Shown: one piece after another, positions 49,116 to 56,015 of the stretch | How positions within the stretch are numbered: the stretch's first letter is position 1 | How the letters are laid out: every line of letters begins with the position of its first letter | Virus record (IMG/VR): IMGVR_UViG_3300035145_001165 | Span: 16,458-80,457 of that record | DNA length: 64,000 bases | Direction: 5' to 3' (one strand) | Source: a virus | The notes under the pieces: generated by a model | Database searches by the model: none | What the model saw: the letters and a program-made list of their open reading frames with translations, nothing else | Told to the model about the DNA's origin: nothing | Position numbers and translations under genes: made by a program

Positions 49116-49744
49116 CCTTCATCAATAGTAAGATTAAAACTGACAATAATTTTGTCTTCGGTGTCCTGGTTAGGACCCGTCTCGTGTTCCAACCAACCAG
49201 GGAACATCAACAGTGTACCTGTCTCAGGTACGATGTCAATCTCACCAGCAGTCTCGAAGATAAGATCAGGGTGACCTAGGTGGTTGATCAATGGTGCAAG
49301 AGGATTAAAGAATGTAATCGGTCCTGCTCCAGGTGGTTGCTTAAAATAATAAGCACCACTGATTTGAGAATTAGGATGTGTATGCCTAGGAATGTATGCT
49401 CCAGGACCATACACAGTCCACCACGCTTGACGTGCGTTGAACTTTACTTCTGGTACCCACTTCCGATATGTCTTATAGATGTTGCTCATAATGTGCATCA
49501 TCAGAGGACGATACTCAGGTACCTTGAAGAGATTCATATCATAGTAACAGGTTGTACCGTGTGTACCACGATCGAAAGTACCCTTAACATTCTCGTATCG
49601 GTTGTCTTCGTACGTGAGATTTTTGATGTCTTGATACATCTTTGCTTCAATCTCACTGAAGTCTGGTTGATCGGTATCGATTTGGAGTACCGAGAAAACA
49701 TCACGAGTATGTTTTTTAATGTTGTCAGTCACAGAGAACGTCAT
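49112..49744 (-). CDS. 2OG-Fe(II) oxygenase, Oxy_5-like
   Basis: A 210-residue protein. IPRHTHPNSQISGAYYFKQPPGAG (H121-x-H123), PITFFNPLAP, GTLLMFPGWLEHETGP (distal His) and DKIIVSFNLTID. Typical PF13759-like core. Adjacent to cpeT, overlapping by 4 nt at both ends of the cluster. Substrate unknown. Confidence 0.85.
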   Translation of the reverse strand: MTFSVTDNIKKHTRDVFSVLQIDTDQPDFSEIEAKMYQDIKNLTYEDNRYENVKGTFDRGTHGTTCYYDMNLFKVPEYRPLMMHIMSNIYKTYRKWVPEVKFNARQAWWTVYGPGAYIPRHTHPNSQISGAYYFKQPPGAGPITFFNPLAPLINHLGHPDLIFETAGEIDIVPETGTLLMFPGWLEHETGPNQDTEDKIIVSFNLTIDEG

Positions 49745-50151
49745 CGCAACAGAAAGTATGGTTTTAATTCTTCAAAATCAAACAGGTAAAACTTACCTAC
49801 AGACGCGCCAGAGTGTATTAGTCTTTGCATACGATGCTTACCGTCAAGCAGTCTATACTTTTTCCCAAAAGGGTTAGACGCATTGGTAATTATACCAGGG
49901 TATTTTGGATCACACTCACGATACCGTACACCACCACAACAGGAACAGTTGTCTCCCTGCAGTGAAGGTAAGTTCATACCCCAGTATGCAATGTCATCCA
50001 GAGGAAGTTCTACTAACCTATCTGGACACAAAAGAGGGGCGATATCGCCAAGAAACAATATCGCCCTACTTGTTTTGGGGAACTCGGTAAACTTCCAGTT
50101 TCCGTAGATAGGATCTACCCATCCCCCAGTGTATTCAGCAGTACCATTCAC
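49741..50151 (-). CDS. Hypothetical protein with ParB-like DGKHR motif
   Basis: A 136-residue protein. A Cys-rich stretch GDNCSCCGGVRYREC (possible metal site) is followed by NPFGKKYRLLDGKHRMQRLIHSGASVGKFYLF. The DGKHRxxR segment resembles the ParB/sulfiredoxin nucleotide-binding motif. The function is unknown. Overlaps both neighbours by 4 nt. Confidence 0.6.
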   Translation of the reverse strand: MNGTAEYTGGWVDPIYGNWKFTEFPKTSRAILFLGDIAPLLCPDRLVELPLDDIAYWGMNLPSLQGDNCSCCGGVRYRECDPKYPGIITNASNPFGKKYRLLDGKHRMQRLIHSGASVGKFYLFDFEELKPYFLLR

Positions 50152-50468
50152 AGTTTGATGGTATCTGTGCCTTCACCGCCAGTGATAACAGTATCACCAA
50201 AGGTAATGACATCTTGACCAAGACCATAACCATAGTCTACAGGTTGTGCGGCACCCCAAGAACCATACTCCTCAGGAGCATAGAAGCTGGAAGAGAACGA
50301 AATAGTATCGGTTTCTTCCACGTGCTTGTGGTTGTCGGCAATGTGACGAAGACCCAGGTAATGACGCCACAGTTCAGCGAGCGTATTGGTTTCTTCGTTG
50401 GTATTCAGTCCGTGAATAACTGCTTCTTTAGCAGCAGCCACGGCAGATTTGTACTTAGTGCAACTCAT
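50148..50468 (-). CDS. Hypothetical protein
   Basis: A 106-residue protein: helical N-half (SAVAAAKEAVIHGLNTNEETNTLAELWRHYLGLRHIADNHK) and a Gly/Asp/Thr-rich C-half (GQDVITFGDTVITGGEGTDTIKL). Its ATG overlaps the 48-residue gene stop. Unknown. Confidence 0.6.
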   Translation of the reverse strand: MSCTKYKSAVAAAKEAVIHGLNTNEETNTLAELWRHYLGLRHIADNHKHVEETDTISFSSSFYAPEEYGSWGAAQPVDYGYGLGQDVITFGDTVITGGEGTDTIKL

Positions 50469-50611
50469 CGTTGTTCCAGATAGCAGTAATTAAATTCCCG
50501 ACGACCAGCCTCGGTAAGAAGGAACTCATCCAATTTGAAATCTTCCTTCTCTTCTTTGAACTTGATAATGCGACGCTGTGCAGCGACGCTAGATTTTACA
50601 ACCCAACCCAT
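50465..50611 (-). CDS. Small protein (48 aa)
   Basis: ATG 50611 overlaps the upstream stop (TGATG); TGA overlaps the next ATG (ATGA). Sequence MGWVVKSSVAAQRRIIKFKEEKEDFK, then DEFLLTEAGRREFNYCYLEQR. Basic/charged. Overlaps at both ends support a real gene. The GRREFNYCYLE end suggests a short helix. Unknown function. Confidence 0.65.
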   Translation of the reverse strand: MGWVVKSSVAAQRRIIKFKEEKEDFKLDEFLLTEAGRREFNYCYLEQR

Positions 50612-50841
50612 CAAAATACTCCACTTTCAATAAGATCTGCTTCCACAGAATCGAGAATGACATTGTAATCATCCTCGGGATCATCATACAACTGGACTCC
50701 TCTATCTTCATAGAAGCGAATAAGTTTCTGATAAAGACGTGGATACTCTTCGTCGAGAGTAACGTCACCAGACACAGCAGCTGTTAACTTACCAAGATCT
50801 TGTTTGAACTTAGAAGTCAGTGAGGACTTGCGAACGGTCAT
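50611..50841 (-). CDS. Hypothetical protein
   Basis: A 76-residue protein (SSLTSKFKQDLGKLTAAVSGDVTLDEEYPRLYQKLIRFYEDRG, acidic end). First gene of the transcript from the promoter at 50863-50892, which leads into the oxygenase and cpeT-like genes. Not recognised. Confidence 0.6.
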   Translation of the reverse strand: MTVRKSSLTSKFKQDLGKLTAAVSGDVTLDEEYPRLYQKLIRFYEDRGVQLYDDPEDDYNVILDSVEADLIESGVF

Positions 50842-50862
50842 TGTTTTCTAATGAACTCTAGT

Positions 50863-50892
50863 AGTATAGGAGAGGGGTGCCGATTTTGTCAA
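50863..50892 (-). promoter_or_regulatory. sigma70-like promoter
   Basis: Minus strand TTGACA (50887-50892), 18-bp spacer, TATACT (50863-50868), 22 nt before the ATG at 50841. Perfect -35. It lies in the 65-bp gap after the Phd-like antitoxin gene. Confidence 0.8.
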
Positions 50893-50906
50893 CACCCTTC
50901 TTTAAT

Positions 50907-51110
50907 TTAGCAGGCGTCGTCGTGATTAGAATAAGTATCGTACCAGTCGGATTCCCCAACCTCACCTACGTGCTGTTCCAGATCCGTTGCTGGCACAGCG
51001 ACAACCCCACGCCCATCAGGTTGTCGAATGATGAATCTCTCACCAGCTTCGATGCGATCCATATACTTATCGAAATCTTTCTCGAATTCTACGACGCTAA
51101 CTTCAATCAT
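50907..51110 (-). CDS. Phd/YefM-like antitoxin, solitary
   Basis: A 67-residue protein: IEVSVVEFEKDFDKYMDRIEAGERFIIRQPDGRGVVAVPATDLEQ. It matches the Phd/YefM N-terminal DNA-binding fold (pattern M-x-x-S-x-x-x-F-x-x-x-x-x-x-Y-x-D-R-x-x-x-GE-x-x-I-I). The C-terminal toxin-binding part is short and acidic. No Doc/YoeB-type toxin gene is adjacent. Overlaps talC by ATGA-type 4 nt. It may neutralise a host toxin or regulate transcription. Confidence 0.75.
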   Translation of the reverse strand: MIEVSVVEFEKDFDKYMDRIEAGERFIIRQPDGRGVVAVPATDLEQHVGEVGESDWYDTYSNHDDAC

Positions 51111-51766
51111 TTGTTAGTAAGTTCGCTCCAATCTTTGTTGAACTGATCCAGACCAGCATCAGTCAGGATATGATTGTACATATTATCAAACACCTTCAGA
51201 GGAAGTGTGCAGATATGTGCTCCATTGTACCACGAACGCACAGCGCGATGTACTTCACGGACAGATGCAGACAAGATCTGTGTCCGTACACCGTGGCGGC
51301 AGTACAGTTCAGAGATAGATCGAATAACTTCCAGTCCAGCAATGCTCTGGTCATCCAGGCGTCCCACAAAAGGAGACACGTAGGTAGCACCAGACTTAGC
51401 AGCCAGGATCGCCTGAGCGGCGTTGAAGATCAGAGTAACGTTAACAGACGTACCTTGCTCCGAGAGGGTCTTGCAGGCGAGCAGACCGTCCACTGTGCAG
51501 GGAACTTTAATCGTAACCTTAGGAGAGATCTCGCGATAGATCTCCGCCATCTCCAGCATCTCCTCAGCATCATCACCTGAAACTTCAGCAGAGATGCTAG
51601 CGTTCTCATCTGCAGCAAAGATGTCACAGATTTCTTCAATGACGACCCTGGGGTCTCTACCCTCTCTCAGCATAAGAGTGGGGTTAGTTGTAACTCCGTC
51701 GATCAGACCAGTGTAATAACGCTTTCTGATCTCATCGACATTAGATGTGTCGAGAAAAATTTTCAT
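51107..51766 (-). CDS. talC: Transaldolase-like TalC
   Basis: 219 residues from ATG 51766 (MKIFLDTSNVDEIRKRY; the in-frame upstream extension is another gene). FSA/TalC barrel: DGVTTNPTLMLREG, Schiff-base Lys K87 in VTIKVPCT, TLIFNAAQAILAAKSGATYVSPFVGRLDD, and QILSASVREVHRAV. Cyanophages use it to boost pentose phosphate flux during infection (established). Paired in this phage with a CP12-like inhibitor at 20.4 kb. Confidence 0.93.
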   Translation of the reverse strand: MKIFLDTSNVDEIRKRYYTGLIDGVTTNPTLMLREGRDPRVVIEEICDIFAADENASISAEVSGDDAEEMLEMAEIYREISPKVTIKVPCTVDGLLACKTLSEQGTSVNVTLIFNAAQAILAAKSGATYVSPFVGRLDDQSIAGLEVIRSISELYCRHGVRTQILSASVREVHRAVRSWYNGAHICTLPLKVFDNMYNHILTDAGLDQFNKDWSELTNK

Positions 51767-52371
51767 TGATGTGTCCAAGTGTGCCATTGATTTCCAGAGA
51801 CATTGCCTTCGGGGTCTCTGGTAGGGCAGAAGCAATCAAACGCTGCACTTACACGGACACCTTCCCCACTGTACGAACGAACAGCGTGGGAGATGTTTGG
51901 CGGGAAAAGCGTAAATTGCCCAAACTCGTTAGGCACATCAGTTTTTTGCCCGCCTAGTATATATGTAGTAGCAGTAGGTTTTTCAGACCCTAAAAAGACA
52001 TTACCAGAAACACTCTGAGGATTAACATCATAGGTTTTAGGTATCCCGAAGTGTCTATGAGGATAGATTTTGTTATCCATCCTTAGTATATTACCCCAGG
52101 ATTTGATCGTACAGACCTCACCTGAGGTAAGTGATAGGAAGTCAGCAACTATCTCCTTAATAAAGGGTAGAGCGTAACGTTCCCATTCTTCTAAGTCTAC
52201 TACAAGATTGTAGTAGTTTTGTTTTCCTGTGATCTGATCTTCAGGATAATTGAAGACAGATCTACCAAGGGAATTGATTCCCTCTTCACATTCTAGCAGA
52301 CTATCACGAAGAATTCTAGCAGTAGTTTCACCAATGTTATACTGCTTGAATCCATAATCATCTAGTTTCAA
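51763..52371 (-). CDS. 2OG-Fe(II) oxygenase-like protein
   Basis: A 202-residue protein. YPHRHFGIPK (H-x-H), VSGNVFLGSE, QFTLFPPNISHAVRSYSGEGVRVSAAFDCF (distal His and Arg). Dioxygenase fold is likely, but motif spacing differs from the other copies, so iron binding is less certain. Overlaps talC by 4 nt, suggesting co-expression with it. Confidence 0.65.
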   Translation of the reverse strand: MKLDDYGFKQYNIGETTARILRDSLLECEEGINSLGRSVFNYPEDQITGKQNYYNLVVDLEEWERYALPFIKEIVADFLSLTSGEVCTIKSWGNILRMDNKIYPHRHFGIPKTYDVNPQSVSGNVFLGSEKPTATTYILGGQKTDVPNEFGQFTLFPPNISHAVRSYSGEGVRVSAAFDCFCPTRDPEGNVSGNQWHTWTHQ

Positions 52372-52615
52372 AGTTTATCCTCCTAATCTTACGCTGACGA
52401 CGTGACTCCTGAAACTGTTTGTCTTCAGGTGATAGGACACCAGGAGTAGGACCAGATTGAAACTTATCTTTACTGATGATTTCAATCAGACTCAAGTCTT
52501 CACCAGTGATAGTAGTACCTGATACGGTAGACATATTAGGGCAACCACAACACTTGGTTTCAATAGTATAACTTGTTAACTCTTTACCACAATTTTTGCA
52601 ACGGATAGAAAGCAT
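52358..52615 (-). CDS. Zinc-ribbon conserved cyanophage protein
   Basis: An 85-residue protein. MLSIRCKNCGKELTSYTIETKCCGCPNMSTV: C-x-x-C and C-C-x-C cysteines form a zinc ribbon. The C-terminus is basic (QESRRQRKIRRINFETR). A type common in cyanophages, unknown role. It overlaps the oxygenase gene by 14 nt. Confidence 0.7.
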   Translation of the reverse strand: MLSIRCKNCGKELTSYTIETKCCGCPNMSTVSGTTITGEDLSLIEIISKDKFQSGPTPGVLSPEDKQFQESRRQRKIRRINFETR

Positions 52616-52616
52616 C

Positions 52617-53405
52617 TTATTTTCTCCACAAGAATGACACGGGACATTTAGATTCCTCTACATCATCTTTGATCATACCCCAAGACTTCTTAGGCAACCA
52701 AGTCTTAAGACCCTGGTTGTTTCTGAACTTCCTGGTAACCTCTGGAGGAGGAACAAGATCTTCCCATCGTTCCAAGGAATAACTATTATCCTTGGAACCA
52801 CGGAAACGTACACAGTATAAGGGAGTACCCCTAGGGATGTCAACAGTTTGTTTGTGACATCTATAAGCACCATTGATAGAACGATACCATCTGCCTAGAG
52901 GAAATTCAGCAGTGATAAGTTCTAACCCTGTCTTATGATGTAAGTCAGGGTATGGTACCATCTCAACCCACAAATTTTTGTTAGGTTTCTTAGGCCAGAA
53001 CATCATACTCTGTGCCCACTGGATAACCAGGAACTGTTTGTATGAAAAGGGAGCGTGCTGATTAATACTACTATCGTAGTTACCAATCTTTCCTTCCTGA
53101 ATATACACGAAGTCAGCAGCATTGTTCTGAGGGAAACTAGTATCGTATACACGACCAGTTTCTTTTTCCCACTTAAAAGATATATCTAGTTGATTAAAAA
53201 TGACAAAGGTATTCGCCCAGTAACTTTTCCAAGCAGGACATTTATAGAAACTATGCTTCTCGTTATCCTTCTGGGTGTATTCTAGATATGTTACAGGTTT
53301 AATATAATACTCTGGAATGAACAACGGATGATTCATATCCGTCTGCTGCATACTAGCAGTCGCCTTAATGGTTTGGTAGTTAGGGGTGTAGTTAATTACA
53401 GTCAT
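52617..53405 (-). CDS. Tandem paralog protein 1
   Basis: A 262-residue protein. Distinctive motifs: FYKCPAWKSYWANTFVIFNQLDISF, MMFWPKKPNKNLWVEMVPYPDLHHKTGLELITAEFPLGRWYRSINGAY, RGTPLYCVRFRGSKDN, and KCPVSFLWRK at the C-terminus. The neighbour shares them all. No known catalytic motif is evident; conserved Cys/Trp/His suggest a fold, possibly a DUF6065-like one, that I cannot assign. Not secreted. Confidence 0.65.
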   Translation of the reverse strand: MTVINYTPNYQTIKATASMQQTDMNHPLFIPEYYIKPVTYLEYTQKDNEKHSFYKCPAWKSYWANTFVIFNQLDISFKWEKETGRVYDTSFPQNNAADFVYIQEGKIGNYDSSINQHAPFSYKQFLVIQWAQSMMFWPKKPNKNLWVEMVPYPDLHHKTGLELITAEFPLGRWYRSINGAYRCHKQTVDIPRGTPLYCVRFRGSKDNSYSLERWEDLVPPPEVTRKFRNNQGLKTWLPKKSWGMIKDDVEESKCPVSFLWRK

Positions 53406-54202
53406 TTCCAGAGAAAACTAAAGGGACATTTTTCTTCTTCATCTTTTTTGATAAGACCCCAAGAGACACCTTTTACCCACTGCTTGAGGGACTGGTGCTG
53501 GTTCAGTTTAACCTTGAGTTCTTCAGGAGGATGAGCATCCTTCCAGCGGCGCAGATCATATGCATTATTCTTGCCACCCCTAAAGCGCATACAGTACATA
53601 GGTTGACCACGCTTCAGTTTGAACCTACTACCGTGTGCCTTGAATGCAGCGTTGACAGGTTTATACCAGCGACTAAAAGGATACTCAACACTGATAAACT
53701 CCAGTCCTGTGTCGTGGAACAAGGAAGGGTATGCACTACACTCAACCCAGATATTTCTCTCCTTCTTAGGCAACCACATAAACATCAGTTGAGGCAGTTG
53801 GAACACAAGGTTACCAACGTAATCCAAACCGATCTGTGTGCTGCTGTAATTGACACCATCACCACGAAGTTTACCCTCATTAATCATCAGGTAATCACCG
53901 AATGCTGACGGACGGAAACTCTGGTTAGTAATGAAACCAGAATCCTTATCATATTCGATTTCTAGATCAATCTGATTGAATACAACCCAGGTGTTTGCCC
54001 AATAACTACGCCAAGCAGGGCACTCCCAATAACTATGACCCTTGTGCTTCTCCTCTTCGTACTCCAGGACCCTCTGAGGAGGGATGTACGCCTCTGGAGA
54101 GTGCAGAGGGTGGTCCCAGATGTCTGTGTTAGATCCAGGAGGTTGTTCAATGAACCCACTAGGCAGGTGCCACACAGGTGCATAATTAATTCTTACTGCC
54201 AT
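53402..54202 (-). CDS. Tandem paralog protein 2
   Basis: A 266-residue protein aligned along its length with the preceding gene: YWECPAWRSYWANTWVVFNQIDLEI, MFMWLPKKERNIWVECSAYPSLFHDTGLEFISVEYPFSRWYKPVNAAF, RGQPMYCMRFRGGKNN, EKCPFSFLWK. The two overlap by 4 nt, and an oxygenase gene follows upstream. Duplication within the phage is clear; function is not. Confidence 0.65.
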   Translation of the reverse strand: MAVRINYAPVWHLPSGFIEQPPGSNTDIWDHPLHSPEAYIPPQRVLEYEEEKHKGHSYWECPAWRSYWANTWVVFNQIDLEIEYDKDSGFITNQSFRPSAFGDYLMINEGKLRGDGVNYSSTQIGLDYVGNLVFQLPQLMFMWLPKKERNIWVECSAYPSLFHDTGLEFISVEYPFSRWYKPVNAAFKAHGSRFKLKRGQPMYCMRFRGGKNNAYDLRRWKDAHPPEELKVKLNQHQSLKQWVKGVSWGLIKKDEEEKCPFSFLWK

Positions 54203-54765
54203 CAGTCTCTGTCTCCAAAACGAGGGGAACCATACTTACGGAAATCGAAATCAGGACCACACTTCTCATACTTCAAAGCAAATGTGTATCTAACTTCTTT
54301 ATTGAAGGTAGTAGCACGGTGCCACTGAGTTGCTTCAAAACACACAGCACGGTTAGGCAAAGGAAGTGATCCGTGGATACCGTTGCCATCATCCCAGAAC
54401 TCTGTACATCCGCCAGCGTTTCTTTCCCACTGTAAGTGAGGGTAGTATAGCACAGTATATGCTTCTAATCCTGGTATCTTTTCAGCATCAACGTGCCACC
54501 TAGGATACTCACAGGGAAAGAAAACATTGATGTACATACGTACTAGTTCATATCCATCTAGAACAGGGAATGCTTCTCTAGATGTCTCATCAAATTTCTT
54601 AAAGACTGCTTCTTTAGTTTTGATATTGATGGTGCACCCAGAAGGTTCCTCTGGGATGTCATCATACTCACCCCACCTCGCTTTACTGTTGACACAATAG
54701 TGCCACGCTTTGTGGTGAAGACGTTCAGGAAAGAAATCTTCCTTAGTATAAATTTCAAGAGTCAT
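54202..54765 (-). CDS. 2OG-Fe(II) oxygenase, prolyl-hydroxylase-like
   Basis: A 187-residue protein. H91-x-D93 (PRWHVDAEK), then TVLYYPHLQWERNAGGCTEFWDD and distal H149 (CFEATQWHRATTF), final RYTFALKYEKC strand. Complete P4H-like core. It precedes the tandem paralogs with a 1-nt overlap. The paralogs might be its substrates or partners (inference). Confidence 0.85.
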   Translation of the reverse strand: MTLEIYTKEDFFPERLHHKAWHYCVNSKARWGEYDDIPEEPSGCTINIKTKEAVFKKFDETSREAFPVLDGYELVRMYINVFFPCEYPRWHVDAEKIPGLEAYTVLYYPHLQWERNAGGCTEFWDDGNGIHGSLPLPNRAVCFEATQWHRATTFNKEVRYTFALKYEKCGPDFDFRKYGSPRFGDRD

Positions 54766-55193
54766 ATTCCCAGAAGGGTTTCGTATAAATGCATAACGTT
54801 TTTAAGAACTAGATCATCACTATCTGGATGTTGTTCTTTACCATTACAATAATCAAGCCATCGCAATGAAGTTTTTAGAGGTTCGTCGTATTCTATCCCA
54901 CCCATAATACGGAAGGGACGAACTTCGGGTTGCGAGAAGATGTAAACGATCTCTTCTGCTTGCTCTCCGATGTTCTTGCGAACGTTTTCTCTAGTAAGAT
55001 TTAGGCGACCTCGGAGAGGGAAAAATTCGGTGCCGTAAATAGCGTGAAACAGACCAGCACGTTGTTCGTAATCTGGTCTGTTGTGGTGTGCTAGTAATTC
55101 TTGTACTCCCACAAGGTGATCGTAAAGAGTTCTAGTGTCGTGAGGGATGTCTTGTGTCCCTATAGATTTGAGGAAGTCTTTTTCTTTTTGCAT
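54762..55193 (-). CDS. DUF6817-like (HD-type) protein
   Basis: A 143-residue protein: IPHDTRTLYDHLVGVQELLAHHNRPDYEQRAGLFHAIYGTEFFP (H18, D25-H26, H50). This matches the DUF6817 pattern (H-x-x-x-LxDHLxGxxxLL, AGLFHSIYGT), an HD-superfamily metal-binding fold. A hydrolase role is possible. Downstream of tRNA-Arg, 3 nt gap; overlaps the oxygenase gene by 4 nt. Confidence 0.75.
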   Translation of the reverse strand: MQKEKDFLKSIGTQDIPHDTRTLYDHLVGVQELLAHHNRPDYEQRAGLFHAIYGTEFFPLRGRLNLTRENVRKNIGEQAEEIVYIFSQPEVRPFRIMGGIEYDEPLKTSLRWLDYCNGKEQHPDSDDLVLKNVMHLYETLLGI

Positions 55194-55195
55194 AA

Positions 55196-55267
55196 CAGGT
55201 CCACTAGGAATCGAACCTAGAACATCCGCTTAGAAGGCGGGGGTTATATCCGTTTAACTATGGACCC
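55196..55267 (-). tRNA. tRNA-Arg (TCT)
   Basis: A 72-nt cloverleaf on the minus strand. Acceptor GGGTCCA/TGGACCT (terminal G-T), anticodon loop CTTCTAA (TCT), T arm CTAGG-TTCGATT-CCTAG. Reads AGA, common in phage genes. No encoded CCA. Confidence 0.92.
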
Positions 55268-55272
55268 AGGGG

Positions 55273-55470
55273 TCAGGAAAATTCCCGATCGATCCACTCG
55301 CCAAACTCCTCCATCAATGCGATGCAGGCACCAGCGTCTTGGTTTTCTGTGTGATACTGGATCATATCCAGTACGTAGTTGTTGATAGCGGAGCGTTCTT
55401 CACTGGTCAAAGTAATCTTTACGGTAGTACCGTCCGAGAATATTGCTATTATAGTACGCTGGTGTCCCAT
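55273..55470 (-). CDS. Hypothetical protein
   Basis: About 65 residues (ATG 55470; 55476 also possible). Sequence IIAIFSDGTTVKITLTSEERSAINNYVLDMIQYH and IALMEEFGEWIDREF. A strong promoter lies inside this N-terminus, so transcripts from it would lack the start codon. Either the gene is read from upstream transcripts or a later start is used. It overlaps the GIY-YIG gene by ~70 nt. Confidence 0.5.
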   Translation of the reverse strand: MGHQRTIIAIFSDGTTVKITLTSEERSAINNYVLDMIQYHTENQDAGACIALMEEFGEWIDREFS

Positions 55471-55834
55471 CGTCAAGACGCTCGCTCAATACGTTGTGGA
55501 GAAAGAGCTGACGTGTTTCCTCGTAGTTTGTTTTTCCTTTAGAGGAATGTACAGAGAGGATTTCGCGCTTGAAAAAGGAGTTGTTCTTAACTCCACGACG
55601 CTCCCCAGTAAGTTCGTCAGAGCTGCCGTAGTATTTTTTCCAGTTGCTTTCACTTTTAACTCTCCTACCTCCACCTCTAGGTTTTCGTAACTGGTGAAAG
55701 TATTTGCGTCCGATGTATTTCCTACCGTTGAGGAGATTTGTAATGCAATAGACGAAACCGAAACTATCGTCAATGTGCGAAGATAGAAAAGGGTGTCCGT
55801 TAAAAATCCAGGGGTTTTCATAGTCAGGTTCCAC
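55400..55834 (-). CDS. GIY-YIG endonuclease
   Basis: A 144-residue protein. The motif FGFVYCITNLLNGRKYIG (G26-F-V-Y29 ... K39-Y-I-G42) is the GIY-YIG core, followed by basic RKPRGGGRRVKSESNWKKYYGSS. A C-terminal KTNYEETRQLFLHNVLSERL helix is shared with phage Seg-like endonucleases. It may be a free-standing homing nuclease near nrdB and tRNA-Arg. A GATAAATAA late motif is upstream. Confidence 0.75.
   Translation of the reverse strand: MEPDYENPWIFNGHPFLSSHIDDSFGFVYCITNLLNGRKYIGRKYFHQLRKPRGGGRRVKSESNWKKYYGSSDELTGERRGVKNNSFFKREILSVHSSKGKTNYEETRQLFLHNVLSERLDDGTPAYYNSNILGRYYRKDYFDQ
55448..55476 (-). promoter_or_regulatory. sigma70-like promoter within gene ends
   Basis: Minus strand TTGACG (55471-55476), 17-bp spacer, TATAAT (55448-55453). 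It lies in the end of the GIY-YIG gene and start of the 65-residue gene. It would drive tRNA-Arg and downstream genes. Confidence 0.7.
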
Positions 55835-55856
55835 AGAGATCCATAGCGATCTCTTG

Positions 55857-56015
55857 TTATTTATCGTTAGGGTTAGTAGATACCCAGCGGTATTTTAAGG
55901 CAGAAAGATGCCACGCTTGCGCTAAGGACTTAGGACCCTCTTGGAGGAGGATAACCTCCTCCTCGGTGAGAGTATACCGACTGTCAGTCAGCATCTTTCG
56001 TTTCCACATTTTCAT
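55857..56015 (-). CDS. Small protein (52 aa)
   Basis: ATG 56015 overlaps the nrdB stop (ATGA). Sequence MKMWKRKMLTDSRYTLTEEEVILLQEGPK, SLAQAWHLSALKYRWV. Basic start and helical end. Unknown. Its stop overlaps the late motif of the next gene. Confidence 0.6.
   Translation of the reverse strand: MKMWKRKMLTDSRYTLTEEEVILLQEGPKSLAQAWHLSALKYRWVSTNPNDK
55858..55864 (-). promoter_or_regulatory. Late-type motif ATAAATA
   Basis: GATAAATAA on the minus strand, overlapping the stop of the 52-residue gene, 24 nt before the GIY-YIG ATG. Confidence 0.45.

Noticed and set aside
50842-51106. Partner toxin for the Phd-like antitoxin
   Set aside because: The genes on both sides are talC and a 76-residue acidic protein; neither has Doc, YoeB or RelE features.
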